64,000 bases of DNA from Platerodrilus igneus (GCA_036346225.1 JARFIW010001491.1:5270001-5334000); one strand, 5' to 3'. Counted from the first letter of the stretch, positions 1 to 11,800 are shown. The notes: generated from the letters alone by a model not told the origin. Numbers and translations are program-made.

Positions 1-310
1 GGTTAGAAAGGAAAGAGAAATGCGTCAAGCAAAGACACATATTGTAAAAAGGCGGGATTTAAACAACGTCACGAGGGTCACAATTGGTTGAAAATAGGAT
101 GCAAATATCAGAGGTAGAACAACAATTTCTGTACAAAATCAATTAGTTTTTCTCGGACATGCTTGCGTGCCGTGTGGAAATTTTCTGAGATTTAAATGGG
201 GCAAGTGAAAATTCGTAAAATCGACGTGCGAGCAACAGACTGGGAACAGAGCATGAGAAATTCTAGAAACTGGCCGTTTTAGAGACTCGACCGACAGACA
301 GGCTTTTTGC

Positions 311-318
311 TATATATA
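311..318 (+). promoter_or_regulatory. Probable LTR TATA box
   Basis: TATATATA lies in the LTR, and transcription would be expected to start about 30 bp downstream, near 340. The same sequence is at 5610-5617 in the right LTR. The assignment rests on motif and position only. Confidence 0.45.
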
Positions 319-1428
319 CCGAGATGAATATAAACAAGCTCTCTTAGACTTTTGACAATTCGATGCGTTAAAAGCTCGTACATACGCGACTTGATTGAAG
401 ATGTTAAACCGTGCATTTTAGTTTGATTAAATAATTTAAAAGTTTGCTAGTATATTTTAGTGATTCAAAATAGTTTGTTATTTACGTGCTAACATGAATG
501 TACTTCAGTGCACTTAGATACAAGGTAATAAAATTTAGTTTCACTGTACCAATTAGCAAAATTTACAACGACGAATGTATACACAAAAGTAGGCAGTTTT
601 GGCGTATATATTGGTGACAGAAGCATGAATTTCTTTGCTATTTTTCGGGGGTGTTAATAATTAAATGGTTCAAATACGTGTCTGGATCCATGAATCAAGG
701 GTCAGATAAACACAGATGAGTTCCGGAAAGGCCCAGAAACGACTTTGAATGGATGGTGATGGAGCAAATTTTAAAAGCGTAGAGAATCAGAAGCCGTAAA
801 TATAATCCTGGTGAATGGTGTGATTAACTAAAGAAACGATACTTTGAAGCTACGAGGACAGTAACCTTCAGGTAAATTATACTATTTTGTTTGACATTTT
901 TGTGTGTATTGAATGACTTTATAATTGATTTACTTTAAATGGACATTAGTGAAATTGTTCTAACCATAAAAGTTTAATTTTAAGATGAAATTTGCTTGTT
1001 TAAGTAAAAAGGGGTATTTTGTTTTGATGTTCGGGAATATGATGAAACTTTGGGTATGTCTTTGAGCTCAATTAGACAAACCTGGTTAATTAACGTAAAG
1101 GGGTGGTAGATGCTCCCTTTATACTCAGACTCCGGTCTGCTTATATTGTTATATTAATTAGTAGGCATCCCACAAGGACTTTAATTTTGGATGCACAGTA
1201 AAATGATAATAAAATTAATCCTGAAATTCTTTTTAAAACTGAATTTTATGCTGAAATTTAATTTGAAAATTTAATGTATTCTGAATATTGATGTAAATAG
1301 AGTTAACGTTGATGTTTGTGGTAGGAATGTGTTGTTTAATTTTTATGAATGAGGAGGTTTATAACATTAGGTGAGCAGCCGAGGCGAAAAGCGTAGTTCA
1401 CGGATTTTAAAGGTATCACAGCATTTCT

Positions 1429-1452
1429 TGACGCCCAAACTGTGGGGCTCGA
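1429..1452 (+). other. Decayed primer-binding-site copy inside the LTR
   Basis: The sequence TGACGCCCAAAC followed by TGTGGGGCTCGA closely resembles the functional site at 1507-1528. Like that site, it is preceded by a TCACAGCATT-type stretch. An old LTR end plus PBS thus appears to have been duplicated about 78 bp and absorbed into the LTR. The same copy is present in the right LTR. Confidence 0.75.
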
Positions 1453-1506
1453 ATGTTTTTTTGAAAGGGCCAGTACCTGCAGATATGAGAAGATTCACAG
1501 CATTCT

Positions 1507-1528
1507 TGGCGCCCAACGTGGGGCTCGA
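1507..1528 (+). other. Primer-binding site for tRNA-Lys
   Basis: TGGCGCCCAACGTGGGGC plus TCGA is complementary to the CCA end, acceptor stem and T arm of arthropod tRNA-Lys over about 22 bases. It starts at the base after the LTR, as expected for minus-strand strong-stop DNA priming. Confidence 0.9.
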
Positions 1529-1645
1529 GTTCCAAATAAAATTTTTGTTATTTTATTCCAGGAAACTGGCGATCTGAGAGAGAGAGTTTCTGGTTGTGTA
1601 TAAATTTAAGAGTATTTTTAGAGTGTGTGTGAGTGATTTGAACGT

Positions 1646-2053
1646 ATGCAGAGAAAGGAGTGGTTAAGGAGTCAAGGAGTGGAAATTGGAAGTGACGATA
1701 GTGCATTGTGTGAGAAAATTTCGAAAATGGAAGAAGCTGGAGGCAGTAGAGATCAGTCGAGGACGGAATCAGGGGATCAAGGAAACGAGATGATAATGAG
1801 AATGCTAGAGAGGATGAATGAAGAATCGAATAGAGCGAGGGAGGAGTCTAACAGAAAATTAGAACAGCTAAGCGATGAATCGAATAGAGCGAGAGAGGAC
1901 TCAAATCGAAAATTTGACCGAATGAGTGAAGAATCGAACAGGAAGTTAGAGGAGATTAGTCAGAAAATAGATAAGACGAATCAAGAAGTTTCAGAATTTA
2001 AAAATAGTCTTACCGTAAAGATGGGGAAGTTGAAAATAGGGTTGATAAAATGA
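1646..2053 (+). CDS. gag: Gag N-terminal coiled-coil ORF
   Basis: This 135-residue ORF in the element leader is highly charged. From about residue 55 to 115 it consists of imperfect repeats built on EESNRKLEE and DESNRARE, with heptad-like spacing, predicting a long coiled coil. Such N-terminal coiled coils occur in Gag of insect Gypsy elements, where they could support assembly. The capsid-like part follows in a separate ORF at 2262, after stops. Whether the two were once joined or are two products cannot be decided here. It has no similarity to a host protein that I recognise. Confidence 0.6.
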   Translation: MQRKEWLRSQGVEIGSDDSALCEKISKMEEAGGSRDQSRTESGDQGNEMIMRMLERMNEESNRAREESNRKLEQLSDESNRAREDSNRKFDRMSEESNRKLEEISQKIDKTNQEVSEFKNSLTVKMGKLKIGLIK

Positions 2054-2261
2054 GCGTGATATTACAGGTCTTCGACAGGAAATGGGACATTTAAGGTCCG
2101 AAGTACGCATTTTTGTGAAGAAGAGATTAATGTAAAATGACTGAAGTGACGGACTCATGTAGGGATCAGTTAGGCAGGGTAGAACGCGAAGTTAGTAGTA
2201 TTAAATACAACATGTCAAATTTAACGGGGATGGTCCCAGATTTTCTACAGGTGGAGTATCA

Positions 2262-3075
2262 TTGGACCAACACATGAAGTTTTATGGCGATAACAGGGTA
2301 AATCCACAAATTTTTATTAATAGTGTAAGAAATCTAGTGGGAAATTTATTTGACGAACAGACTAAACTAAATACGATAAAGGCTTTATTAAAGGACAACG
2401 CGGAAGCATGGTACAATTTAGTAGGACAGGACATAGACACGTATCAGGACTTTGAAGACAAATTTTTACAACATTACTGGAGTGATCACAAACAGGATCA
2501 GATTAGGGACGACTTGATTACAGGAAAATTTAAGGGAGAGTTTGCAGGTTCTAGGGAGCAATATGCCATCCGCAAATACAGTGTGGCCAAACAACTGAAT
2601 CCACCATTGACGGACAGACAGATAATCAAGTACCTATCACGACATTTTGAACTGGAAATTAGACAACACGTGGCCTTACAAAACATCACAGAACGGGAGA
2701 CATTTTTAGAGTATTTGCAGAGATATGACGATGTATGTGTAGGACGGACAAGAGAGATACGAGAACGAAACGTTAACACAGTTAGGTTTGACAACAGGAC
2801 ACCGAATTATCCGAGACGGCCTGACTACAACAGAAATTTTCGACCGAATTGGGAACGACGAGGACAGGAATACAGGAGCAATAGTGGCGACTAGGGGACC
2901 GACGCCAAGACCTAGTTACACGAGACAGAACGGTTTACCGGAAGTAAACAGGACTGTGACCAGCACGCCGAATAGAGACAGGGACACGGATATTAACACG
3001 AGGAGGACGTACGCACAGGTTGTAGAAGGACAACCAGGACCAAGCACGGAAAACAGGATGAGACAGGATTTTTAG
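2262..3075 (+). pseudogene. gag: Gag capsid-like domain and basic tail, one frame change
   Basis: The frame from 2262 to 2894 encodes a Gypsy-type Gag core. Recognisable blocks are NPQIFINSVRN near the start, LLKDNAEAWYNL at about residue 43, and FEDKFLQHYW at about 65, followed by a helical region and an Arg/Asn-rich tail. No CCHC zinc knuckle is seen. From about 2788 the coding-like sequence continues in another frame to 3075 (TPRPSYTRQN, TYAQVVEGQPG). A +1-type change near 2880 therefore separates them, caused either by a mutation or by a base-calling error. The Gag-type tail ends one or two codons before the protease frame opens. Confidence 0.7.
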
Positions 3076-4109
3076 AACGTGACAGACCACTAGATTTCTG
3101 TGTAAATGTATACGAACATCCACGTGAATTTTTCAAAATTGAGGAGGAAGTAGAGCCAGAAACTGAGGAAAAATTATGTTTGCCAATTGTTAATTTAGAA
3201 ATTTTTGAGAATAATGTAGAAGTATTACTTGATACAGGGGCAGAGGCGAGTTTAATATCGGAGGAATTCGTCAGCAAAATTAGGGATAAGGTTTGTGATA
3301 GAATTATGCCTATAAAGCGTAGCCATTTAGTAGCTCCAAATAAAAAGAAGTTTGCTGTAGTAAATAGTGTTGTGGTGCTTAGGATAAATATAGGAGGTTT
3401 AAGCTGTGAACAGGAGTTTGTAATTGTACCTGGACTGAAGTTTCAGAGCATTTTAGGTGTTGACTGTATGATGAAGTTAGGGGTTTTGATAGATATGGAA
3501 AGGAAGGTAGTAAGGATTAAGGATAGGGTAGTGCCATGGAAGGGCAGTTATGAAGTCACAGAGGATGACACTGGGTTTAGTATTAATGTAGTAGAGGTAG
3601 AGGATGATGAGGTTAAACGGATCAACACAATAAGATGTCCAGAGGAGAGGAGAGTAGAGGTTCAAGCTTTAGTACAAAAACATGCAGAAGTAGTGGGGGT
3701 AGAAGCAACAGCAGCATATCAGGAGCAGGTGAAGGCGAAATTAAGCAAAGATGGCAAGTTTGTTTTTAATCAAGTAGATTTAAGGGATTCATTCTGGCGG
3801 ATTCCATTACACAAAAATTCTAGAAGGTACATAGGATTTTACATAGAGGGAAAAATCGATAATTGTAAAGTAGTATCGTTTGGTTTGTCGGTAGAGAAGA
3901 AAATAAGAATAAATGAGAAACAGACATGTGTAGGGACTGAAGAAGAAGTAATATTTAAGAGTCAGGATAATAGGGATGATAAGTTTATTGTATGTGAGAT
4001 AATAGGGATGATAAGTGTAGATATAGAAGGGGGAGAAATAGGAATGAAGAGTATTAGGTTGGTGAGAAGAAAGACTTGGAGGGTCAAGAAGAGAGTTAGA
4101 TTTAAATAG
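3074..4109 (+). pseudogene. pol: Retroviral-type protease fused to a reverse transcriptase fragment
   Basis: The frame opens at about 3074, overlapping the end of the gag tail in a -1 relation, as in gag-pol frameshifting. The protease carries the catalytic motif LLDTGAEASLISE (about 3220-3260) and the downstream ILGVDCM flap-end motif (about 3450). At about 3766-3860 the same frame enters the middle of a Gypsy reverse transcriptase (VDLRDSFWRIPLH, RRYIGFYIEGK), without the preceding finger region. An in-frame deletion therefore fused PR to RT. The YxDD catalytic box, RNase H and integrase are absent. After about 3890 the frame runs into low-complexity purine-rich sequence. The element should be non-autonomous. 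Confidence 0.75.
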
Positions 4110-4560
4110 GATAGGGATAGAATAGGTGTAGATAGAAGAGTAGAAGTAAGTGTTTATAGAAAATAAAGCTAGGTATGGGATAAATATGGGAGATAATTAG
4201 AAATAGGTTTAGGATGAGAATAAAGAGGAAATGTAGGAAGAAAATAAGATAGGTTAAGTATAGATATTTCATATAAAATTAGTGGAGAGTTAGGAATAGA
4301 GTAAGAGTAGGATAGGCATATAGGATTAGGTAGGGGGAAGTAAAGTATAGTGAAGATTAGTTAAAAGTTAGGAATAGGATAGGTATCTAGGATGTATATA
4401 GGATTAGATGGAGAAGTAGGATGAAGTTAGGGATAATTTCAGTTTATAGAATTAGGTGAGAGTTAGGAATAGGATAGAGATATAGGGTAGGTGTAAATAT
4501 TTTGTTTTGGATTGGAGACAAAGTAGGTAAGTTAGATAGATAAGGGTAGAGAGAGATAGG
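3890..4560 (+). repeat. Cytosine-poor, GGATAG-like degenerate tract replacing pol
   Basis: About 670 bp consist of degenerate repeats of blocks such as GGAATAGGATAG and TAGGATTAGG, with very few cytosines on the plus strand. It sits where RT, RNase H and integrase should be. It does not form a clean short-period repeat and is not a regular TTAGG telomere array. Confidence 0.7.
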
Positions 4561-5297
4561 CAATTTTTTTTGTAATTTTTTTTGTCTAAATGCTTTATAT
4601 TTGAAGTCAAATAAGTGGGATTATTTGTATTCAAATAGGGGGAAAATACTCATATTTAGACCAGGGTAGAAAATTAAATAATCACATCAAATAATTTTAA
4701 TCACCGTGTATAAGGAATTTCATTAAATAATACGCGTTATTAAAACCATGAAGCATAAATAAACTCGGTTGTTTCAGTAAAAATAAGAAATTTAAATTAT
4801 TTATAAGACGCTTTATATCAAAAGAAGCAGTATTGAAAAGCTCTGCGTGTAATGTAATTATTCCTAAACAAAGAGAAATTACGTGCAAAGTTTATATTAA
4901 TTAACTCTATTTAAGTAACCGGTAGTAAAACAAAGTGGACGTATAATAATTAATATTTAAGTTGTATTCGCTAAAAATGAAAAGGATAGAAATCAATTTT
5001 AATTGGAGTTAATTAAACCGTTAATAACATATAATACCTATAGAAACTTGTAAAAACCCAAGATTAAAATACCACGGAATAAAGCTCTGAGAATTAATAT
5101 TATTTTGAACACCTGCGTAGTTTAAATATCACATTCGGCGTAAATTTTGCAGATAATTAATGTTTCAAAGAATCTTGGAGAAACCGGGGCTTAGTATTCA
5201 CGAGAATGTGCGATACGGGGTTATTAAACCCAGATAACAGTCCGCGTGGACTGATATAATCGATAATGAAGAGTATCAATTTGCACCAATACGAACA
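4561..5297. other. Unassigned AT-rich stretch, may include the start of the right LTR
   Basis: No coding frame is seen. A purine run at about 4636-4648 (TAGGGGGAAAA) could be the polypurine tract. If so, the right LTR would begin near 4650 and be about 2.15 kb long, close to the lengths of other LTRs in this window. The matching left part is outside the window, so this cannot be tested here. Confidence 0.35.
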
Positions 5298-6802
5298 GGT
5301 TAGAGAAGGAAAGAGAAAATGCGTCAAGCAAAGACACATATTGTAAAAGGCGGGATTTAAACAACGTCACGAGGGTCACAATTGGTTGAAAATAGGATGC
5401 AAATATCAGAGGTAGAACAACAATTTCTGTACAAAATCAATTAGTTTTTCTCGGACATGCTTGCGTGCCGTGTGGAAATTTTCTGAGATTTAAATGGGGC
5501 AAGTGAAAATTCGTAAAAATCGACGTGCGAGCAACAGACTGGGAACAGAGCATGAGAAATTCTAGAAACTGGCCGTTTTAGAGACTCGACCGACAGACAG
5601 GCTTTTTGCTATATATACCGAGATGAATATAAACAAGCTCTCTTAGACTTTTGACAATTCGATGCGTTAAAAGCTCGTACATACGCGACTTGATTGAAGA
5701 TGTTAAACCGTGCATTTTAGTTTGATTAAATAATTTAAAAGTTTGCTAGTATATTTTAGTGATTCAAAATAGCTTGTTATTTACGTGCTAACATGAATGT
5801 ACTTCAGTGCACTTAGATACAAGGTAATAAAATTTAGTTTCACTGTACCAATTAGCAAAATTTACAACGACGAATGTATACACAAAAGTAGGCAGTTTTG
5901 GCGTATATATTGGTGACAGAAGCATGAATTTCTTTGCTATTTTTCGGGGGTGTTAATAATTAAATGGTTCAAATACGTGTCTGGATCCATGAATCAAGGG
6001 TCAGATAAACACAGATGAGTTCCGGAAAGGCCCAGAAACGACTTTGAATGGATGGTGATGGAGCAAATTTTAAAAGCGTAGAGAATCAGAAGCCGTAAAT
6101 ATAATCCTGGTGAATGGTGTGATTAACTAAAGAAACGATACTTTGAAGCTACGAGGACAGTAACCTTCAGGTAAATTATACTATTTTGTTTGACATTTTT
6201 GTGTGTATTGAATGACTTTATAATTGATTTACTTTAAATGGACATTAGTGAAATTGTTCTAACCATAAAAGTTTAATTTTAAGATGAAATTTGCTTGTTT
6301 AAGTAAAAGGGTATTTTGTTTTGATGTTCGGGAATATGATGAAACTTTGGGTATGTCTTTGAGCTCAATTAGACAAACCTGGTTAATTAACGTAAAGGGT
6401 GGTAGATGCTCCCTTTATACTCAGACTCCGGTCTGCTTATATTGTTATATTAATTAGTAGGCATCCCACAAGGACTTTAATTTTGGATGCACAGTAAAAT
6501 GATAATAAAATTAATCCTGAAATTCTTTTTAAAACTGAATTTTATGCTGAAATTTAATTTGAAAATTTAATGTATTCTGAATATTGATGTAAATAGAGTT
6601 AACGTTGATGTTTGTGGTAGGAATGTGTTGTTTAATTTTTATGAATGAGGAGGTTTATAACATTAGGTGAGCAGCCGAGGCGAAAAGCGTAGTTCACGGA
6701 TTTTAAAGGTATCACAGCATTTCTTGACGCCCAAACTGTGGGGCTCGAATGTTTTTTTGAAAGGGCCAGTACCTGCAGATATGAGAAGATTCACAGCATT
6801 CT
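5298..6802 (+). repeat. Right LTR of the Gypsy-type element
   Basis: It is a direct repeat of 1-1506. Differences seen by eye are mostly one-base length changes in A or G runs and one clear T-to-C change. It ends with TCACAGCATTC at about 6801, after which the sequence differs from the left copy, which goes on into the PBS. Confidence 0.9.
6725..6748 (+). other. Decayed PBS copy in the right LTR
   Basis: It is identical in arrangement to 1429-1452. Its presence in both LTRs shows that it is part of the LTR proper and is copied with it. Confidence 0.75.
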
Positions 6803-8239
6803 ATATATTTCTGCGGTATTTGAATGGTAAATGTGGTTAAATAATTTATTTGACCATTTATTTCAAGTCTCAATATGTAAAAAGAAAACTATTTGTAACG
6901 CTTTGCAAATTACTAGTGTAGGATTTGATTTTACAAAGAACTTGTAGGATGCTTAAATGCAATTGAGCATAAGAATATAATCATGAATACTAATTAAAGT
7001 AGCGCGTGTAAATATTATTTGGCGTATATTTAAAAATCATAAGCATATTTAATCATTATAAGTAATTAGTGTAGCATAGGGTGTAAATATAAAGCTTTAA
7101 CGAGTTCTGTTTCATATTTAAATTATTGTCTAAGTAAGGTTTCTAAAAGTCAACATTGAGCATTATAGTTTTCAAGTAGATATGTAACCTTCAAAAGTTA
7201 CGTTATAGTGAAGAGGTGTATATGTTAGAATGCTTTTCTGAGATTTCAAGCAAGGAGGGTGAGCATTTTAAACCGTTGAAATTCTAAGGATTGTGTATAA
7301 CGACAAACAGGCAGTTAAAGTTTTAATAGCTTTCCAAGCATAATTTGTAGATAAAACAAGACAAGCAAACATCGAGTTCAAGGAAGAGAGATTTATTGTT
7401 GTCGGTTAGAAATGTTGAGACCGAAACATAACAAGCAAGGTCACCTATAGTTTAAGTAAGAATAGGATGGAAACGTAACGTATCAAGTATTCATTTAACA
7501 TGGGGGAAAACTGAAATAAGGGTAGTAGAGATTAATACATATGAAAAGGAAGGAGTTGAACTTATTTGCATGTTATTTAAAGTGGGTATGTCGTCAAGGA
7601 CAGATGAAACTTGTCAACTTGACTCAAAAATTAATAAAAAATCGTGTTCTCTTGCAATTCACTTAAACAATAAAACACATAATGCTGATTTTTAACAATA
7701 TACACATTTTGGAAGTAGAAAATAATTATAAAAAACGTTTATTTTTAGAATTTTTTCATATCCAAAACAACAATAGTACGATAAATTTTAAAACAGATTT
7801 TGACAATTGAAACACAGTGTATTCACTACTGTACAAATTAAGTAGGCGCAATAATAATAATAAATAGAATTAAACCAAATTTTTAAGTTTTCTCACCAGG
7901 TATAACGTAAAAATTTAATAAATATACAAAATCATCAACCATATAATTGTTTATACTTATCAGTTACGGCATGTAGTTAACCTACCAAACTTCGTTCTTA
8001 CTATAAATTCTTGTAACCTATGTAAATTTAAACCATTTGTAAATGGTGTAGTACAGTATAAGTTTAAATATAATTGTCTTTATATAACTAGAATTTTGTC
8101 TTACAAGTTGTTTTTAAAATGTTAGTGTCATTATTTTATTACGGTTTTCTGAATTACTGCTTTTTAACAAATAAAGCTCGCGTAGATTGTAAGTAACACC
8201 AGTTATGTAGATTTGTATTATATCTAATATTCATAGGTC
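6803..8239. other. No gene recognised
   Basis: AT-rich DNA with frequent stops in all frames and no recognised element end. The 5' part of the family 1 LTR that ends at 9685 may lie in the last few hundred bases, but I could not align it. Confidence 0.5.
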
Positions 8240-8511
8240 ATGATTAAGGGAATAAATTACCCAAAACGTCGACAAATTTATAAATGAGCGTGATTAGAAA
8301 GCTAAAATCGACACCCGATTTATTGGAAACCAGCAAAGCATGGTGGATAAAATCAAAATTCACCAAATTTATTTGAACAAACAATGGTTTACTTATCTAG
8401 AAGTATGAGAATCCAAGGAAATTAATGCTATTAAGTCGAAATGGTACGTGACAAAAGCAACGCGTTGATGTCAACATACAATATAATACGATGGAATATC
8501 CAAAAACCTGG

Positions 8512-8519
8512 TATAAAAG
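8512..8519 (+). promoter_or_regulatory. Probable TATA box of LTR family 1
   Basis: TATAAAAG is followed about 30 bp later by CTCTGCGCTTG. In copy B the same place reads TATGAAAG (about 58195), so that copy has lost the motif. Confidence 0.45.
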
Positions 8520-8790
8520 TATCATGCATAACAACGAACTCTGCGCTTGTCAATAGATAGACGATGCATTTAAATATGACCGGAATTGTAAACAAATCAT
8601 TTCAACATGTAGTAAGGCTTAGTTCACATCCCTTGAAACGAAAATATTTACGTGAAGTAATTTATTGTGAAGTATGAAATAATACTATTGTAATTATAAA
8701 AAATTAAGAGGTTGTCGTTTTACTCTTCAAAAGCGTAAGTAACTAAAGGTTGTTTTAATTTAAATTCTAATATTAACATTAATAAAAAGG

Positions 8791-8934
8791 ACTCTAAACA
8801 ATTACTGGAAAACAACTCTAAACAATTACTGGAGAACAATTCTAAACAATTACTGGAGAACTATTCTAAACAATTACTGGAAAATAATTCTAAACAATTA
8901 CTGGAGAACAATTCTAAATAATTACTGGATCAAA
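8791..8934 (+). repeat. 24-bp minisatellite, six units
   Basis: Six head-to-tail units of 24 bp, each containing CTAAACAATTACTGGA, start at 8791, 8815, 8839, 8863, 8887 and 8911. The length is a multiple of three, and one frame reads as repeats of NSKQLLEN until a stop in the last unit. A shorter, more diverged array is at 58476-58597 in copy B. Confidence 0.9.
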
Positions 8935-9679
8935 TTAGGAAATGCAACAAGCATTTATTTCAACTATGAATTGTCAAGGAGTTTAACGGAGGACGCTAGA
9001 GTGATTTGAGGCTATGCTAAGAGGGATGCAGACAATATCTAAAGCAGTTGATACAGGGACTGATTCGAGCTGAAAACAACAAATTAGCCAATCTGAATGT
9101 TTTATTATTTTATTTGTGAATATTTCGTAGTAGATTTCTAAACCGAATGATTTAAAAATTAACATTTCATTGCATATTTCTAATTTAAATACTTTAAAAA
9201 TTGCTTTTATGATAATTTATTTGAACGGTCGGCAAGGATCGTTTTCTTTAAGTTCACGTTGTAAATTACGTAAATATTTAAAAAAGTTGAATGAACGTTC
9301 ATGGAGCCTCAGTTAATAATAATAATGATAGTGATTTTGCTGGCTTTTTGATCATCTTTGGGAATGATAATTATTAATTTTTTTTAATGAAAGTTCTATT
9401 TAGAAAATTCTTAAACTTTTCATACGTTGTAAATATTTTTGAGAACATTATAATAATTTGTGCTTAATGGTGTTTTGGTTTAAAGATTAGAACAGGAAGT
9501 AGAGGTAGAAGGTAAATTTAAACTCTTTGTTTTTCATATTGTCGCAAGCTCCGTGCGTAATTAAAAACTGAGCTAGCCAACGCAATTAAAATTATATATT
9601 AAAAATCAAAAATTGACAGATTAAAAATCTTAACCCTTTTAATTCACAAAAAGGGCATACAGGGTGTTGCTACAGTATC

Positions 9680-9685
<6 letters not shown>

Positions 9686-9715
<30 letters not shown>
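9686..9715. repeat. (AT)15 tract between two LTRs
   Basis: A pure AT dinucleotide tract lies between the 3' end of family 1 copy A and the end of family 2 copy C. Confidence 0.95.
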
Positions 9716-9717
<2 letters not shown>

Positions 9718-11800
9718 CCGTGGAACCTTCTAAATCTCATCCTACGCTTCGGCCAACATAAATTTTTCTAACAAATTTTAAAAAAGACAAAAAAATTAAA
9801 AAAGAATTTTTTTACACTTCCTATTTGATCGGCTCCTTATTTCTACTCACCCTGGCTAGCTCAGCAATCGGCTTCTTCTTGCATACCTACCATCCTAAGC
9901 ACCTTCCTTTCTCACAAACACAGTCAAATAAAATTACCACTCAAATAATACTACAAAACATACAACCTTTTTATTTACACATATTAACAAGTTTCCATTA
10001 TTAATAAAATATTTACACCTTGGTACAGACAGTTTGCTAAAACAGTTACCACTTCAATCATTAAATACTTTAAAGTCCCTGATTTTAATATATTTTAACA
10101 AATTCTATTTTATACGAGGAGATGGGTCCCACATGCAACCCTAGTTTGATTTTATTCTGGTCTATTTTGAGCTCATTATAACCCAGTTCCTCTAAATGCT
10201 TTTAAACCTTGCATTTTTACTAAAAACAAATTTAAAGATCCCTTTACTCTTTACAACAACAATTTATATAATGAATATACCTTTATATATCATCAATAAA
10301 CCTTTTTTTAATAATCAACATTAATTGTCCTGTACATATACCCTTTTAAACGAATTTTTATGGCAATAAATACACTCAAACACAAAAATATCAACACAAA
10401 CGTTTATACAAAAAACAAGAAATTAAGTTTCTTTACCTGCAGTAGCCTTCGTACCTCGTCACCTCTGAAGATGGGTACCAGAAACTCTCGTCGTTGTGTC
10501 CATATACTTTTATTATGCCTGGATCCAACTGATCCCCACCATCTAAATCTCTGCCACCACCTCTATTCTTCTACCCAGATATTTGCCTTGTCCCAAACTT
10601 AACGTTTCATACCAAATACACTTCATGCGTACAAGTTAAGCTTTAGGCTTCGCTTACCCAACTACAATCCCTTCATTCAATAGAGTCGTAGTAACGGCAC
10701 CCTTTTATCTAGACCTTAGCACCCACTCGTGCAATATCACTTTTACTACTTTTGCGGTACGTTACTACAGCTTTACATATTTTCAAACAGAATGTTGCAT
10801 GCGACTTTACCGAACACACAATAATTAATACACAAGACCATATACTATTATTACGTTGCAAATCTAAGCGCGATCTCAGATCTAAAGGAAAAGAGAGCTT
10901 CAATATCTTTGTCCGAGTATTTACATGCTTTTCACACCTCTCAAGAAACCTCTTCTCACTGAAAAGCTTATTTTTAAAATCATTTCTACAAATTTTGAAC
11001 GTATCGTCTGAAAAATTCCGAGATCATTACAATGTTACCCTGAATTTGTTTAATACCTTAACGGACGCGCGCTTCTCACAACTGTCTCCCCTAAACCAAT
11101 GATATTGTTTTCCCCCGTCTTAACGCTCCACCTATCAGCTATCTTTCCCCGTTCTACCCATATTTATTGTCTCATTTAGAAACCCCTCTCAAACTACAGA
11201 AAATCGATATTGTTGTTGTACCTGTGTATATTAGACGTGACTTGTACCCAACGCTTTCTTATACGTTTCTCTGTCTGTTTTATATTATAGATCGTTCATT
11301 TCCCTCAGTCTTCAAGACACTTGTTATTGTTAGCAGTTTGTCAAACCGACCGTTGCAACAATTCCATAGAAATTCTGTCTCGACGTATAATCCAGTTCTA
11401 TGAACCTGACATTTACCCACAGGTGTTTCTTCAAAGCCATTTGTTGTTTAAAATAACAATTCCGAGTTTCTTCCTTTCTTAGTATTTGTAAACGAACGTT
11501 TGCTTTTATGTAAATTTAAAGATGCGTTTAAATTATTGATTTTTTATACTTGCAAGCTCCATTTCTGCTTCCATGCGTTTGATTTAAAACTATTATAATT
11601 ACTAATGCGTATCCTTGAGTTTTTATGTACTCTAAAGCTCCTTCCCCTTTGTGCAATTTTAGCGTTCTAATTTAAAAATAGAAAAATATCTTAATAACCG
11701 TCCGTTTTCACTATATAAACTGATTAATTTGTCGCGTAAATAATTTGTTCCTATTTCTATATACACAGTTGTATGAACCTACTTAAACTATAATTCCACG

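Larger units (their letters stand above)
1..1506 (+). repeat. Left LTR of the Gypsy-type element (cut by window edge)
   Basis: It matches 5298-6802 nearly base for base and ends exactly where the primer-binding site begins. Its own start is not visible, so 1506 bp is a minimum length. It carries a TATA box at 311-318 and, near its 3' end, a decayed copy of the primer-binding site. Confidence 0.9.
1..6802 (+). mobile_element. Gypsy-type LTR retrotransposon, pol mostly deleted
   Basis: Positions 1-1506 and 5298-6802 are long direct repeats that flank gag, protease and a reverse transcriptase scrap, all on the plus strand. A tRNA-Lys primer-binding site follows the left repeat immediately. This order (LTR, PBS, gag, PR, RT, LTR) is that of Ty3/Gypsy elements. 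RNase H, integrase and envelope are not seen, so the copy should depend on a relative for mobility. The two LTRs differ almost only in homopolymer lengths, so the insertion looks recent. The left boundary lies outside the window. The right boundary is at about 6801-6802, followed by a TATA-like sequence. Confidence 0.85.
8240..9685 (+). mobile_element. LTR family 1, copy A (3' part)
   Basis: It is colinear with 57920-59947 (copy B), sharing the TATA box region, a 24-bp minisatellite and the same 3' end, CAGTATCACAACA. Copies B, E and F of this family begin with TG-rich forms of the inverse (TGTTATGATA in E). TG...CA ends with inverted terminal bases are typical of LTRs. It is followed directly by (AT)n. 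No gag or pol accompanies it. The 5' limit is approximate. Confidence 0.7.

Noticed and set aside
3890..4560. Telomere-like TTAGG array
   Set aside because: TTAGG occurs only irregularly among GGATAG and GGAATAG blocks, with no steady 5-bp period, and the tract lies between two LTRs.
10360..10602. Open frame with a relative at 19651-19932 (shared NSRRCVHILLLC)
   Set aside because: Both lie antisense in LTR family 2, and the similarity follows from the repeat being duplicated rather than from protein selection.
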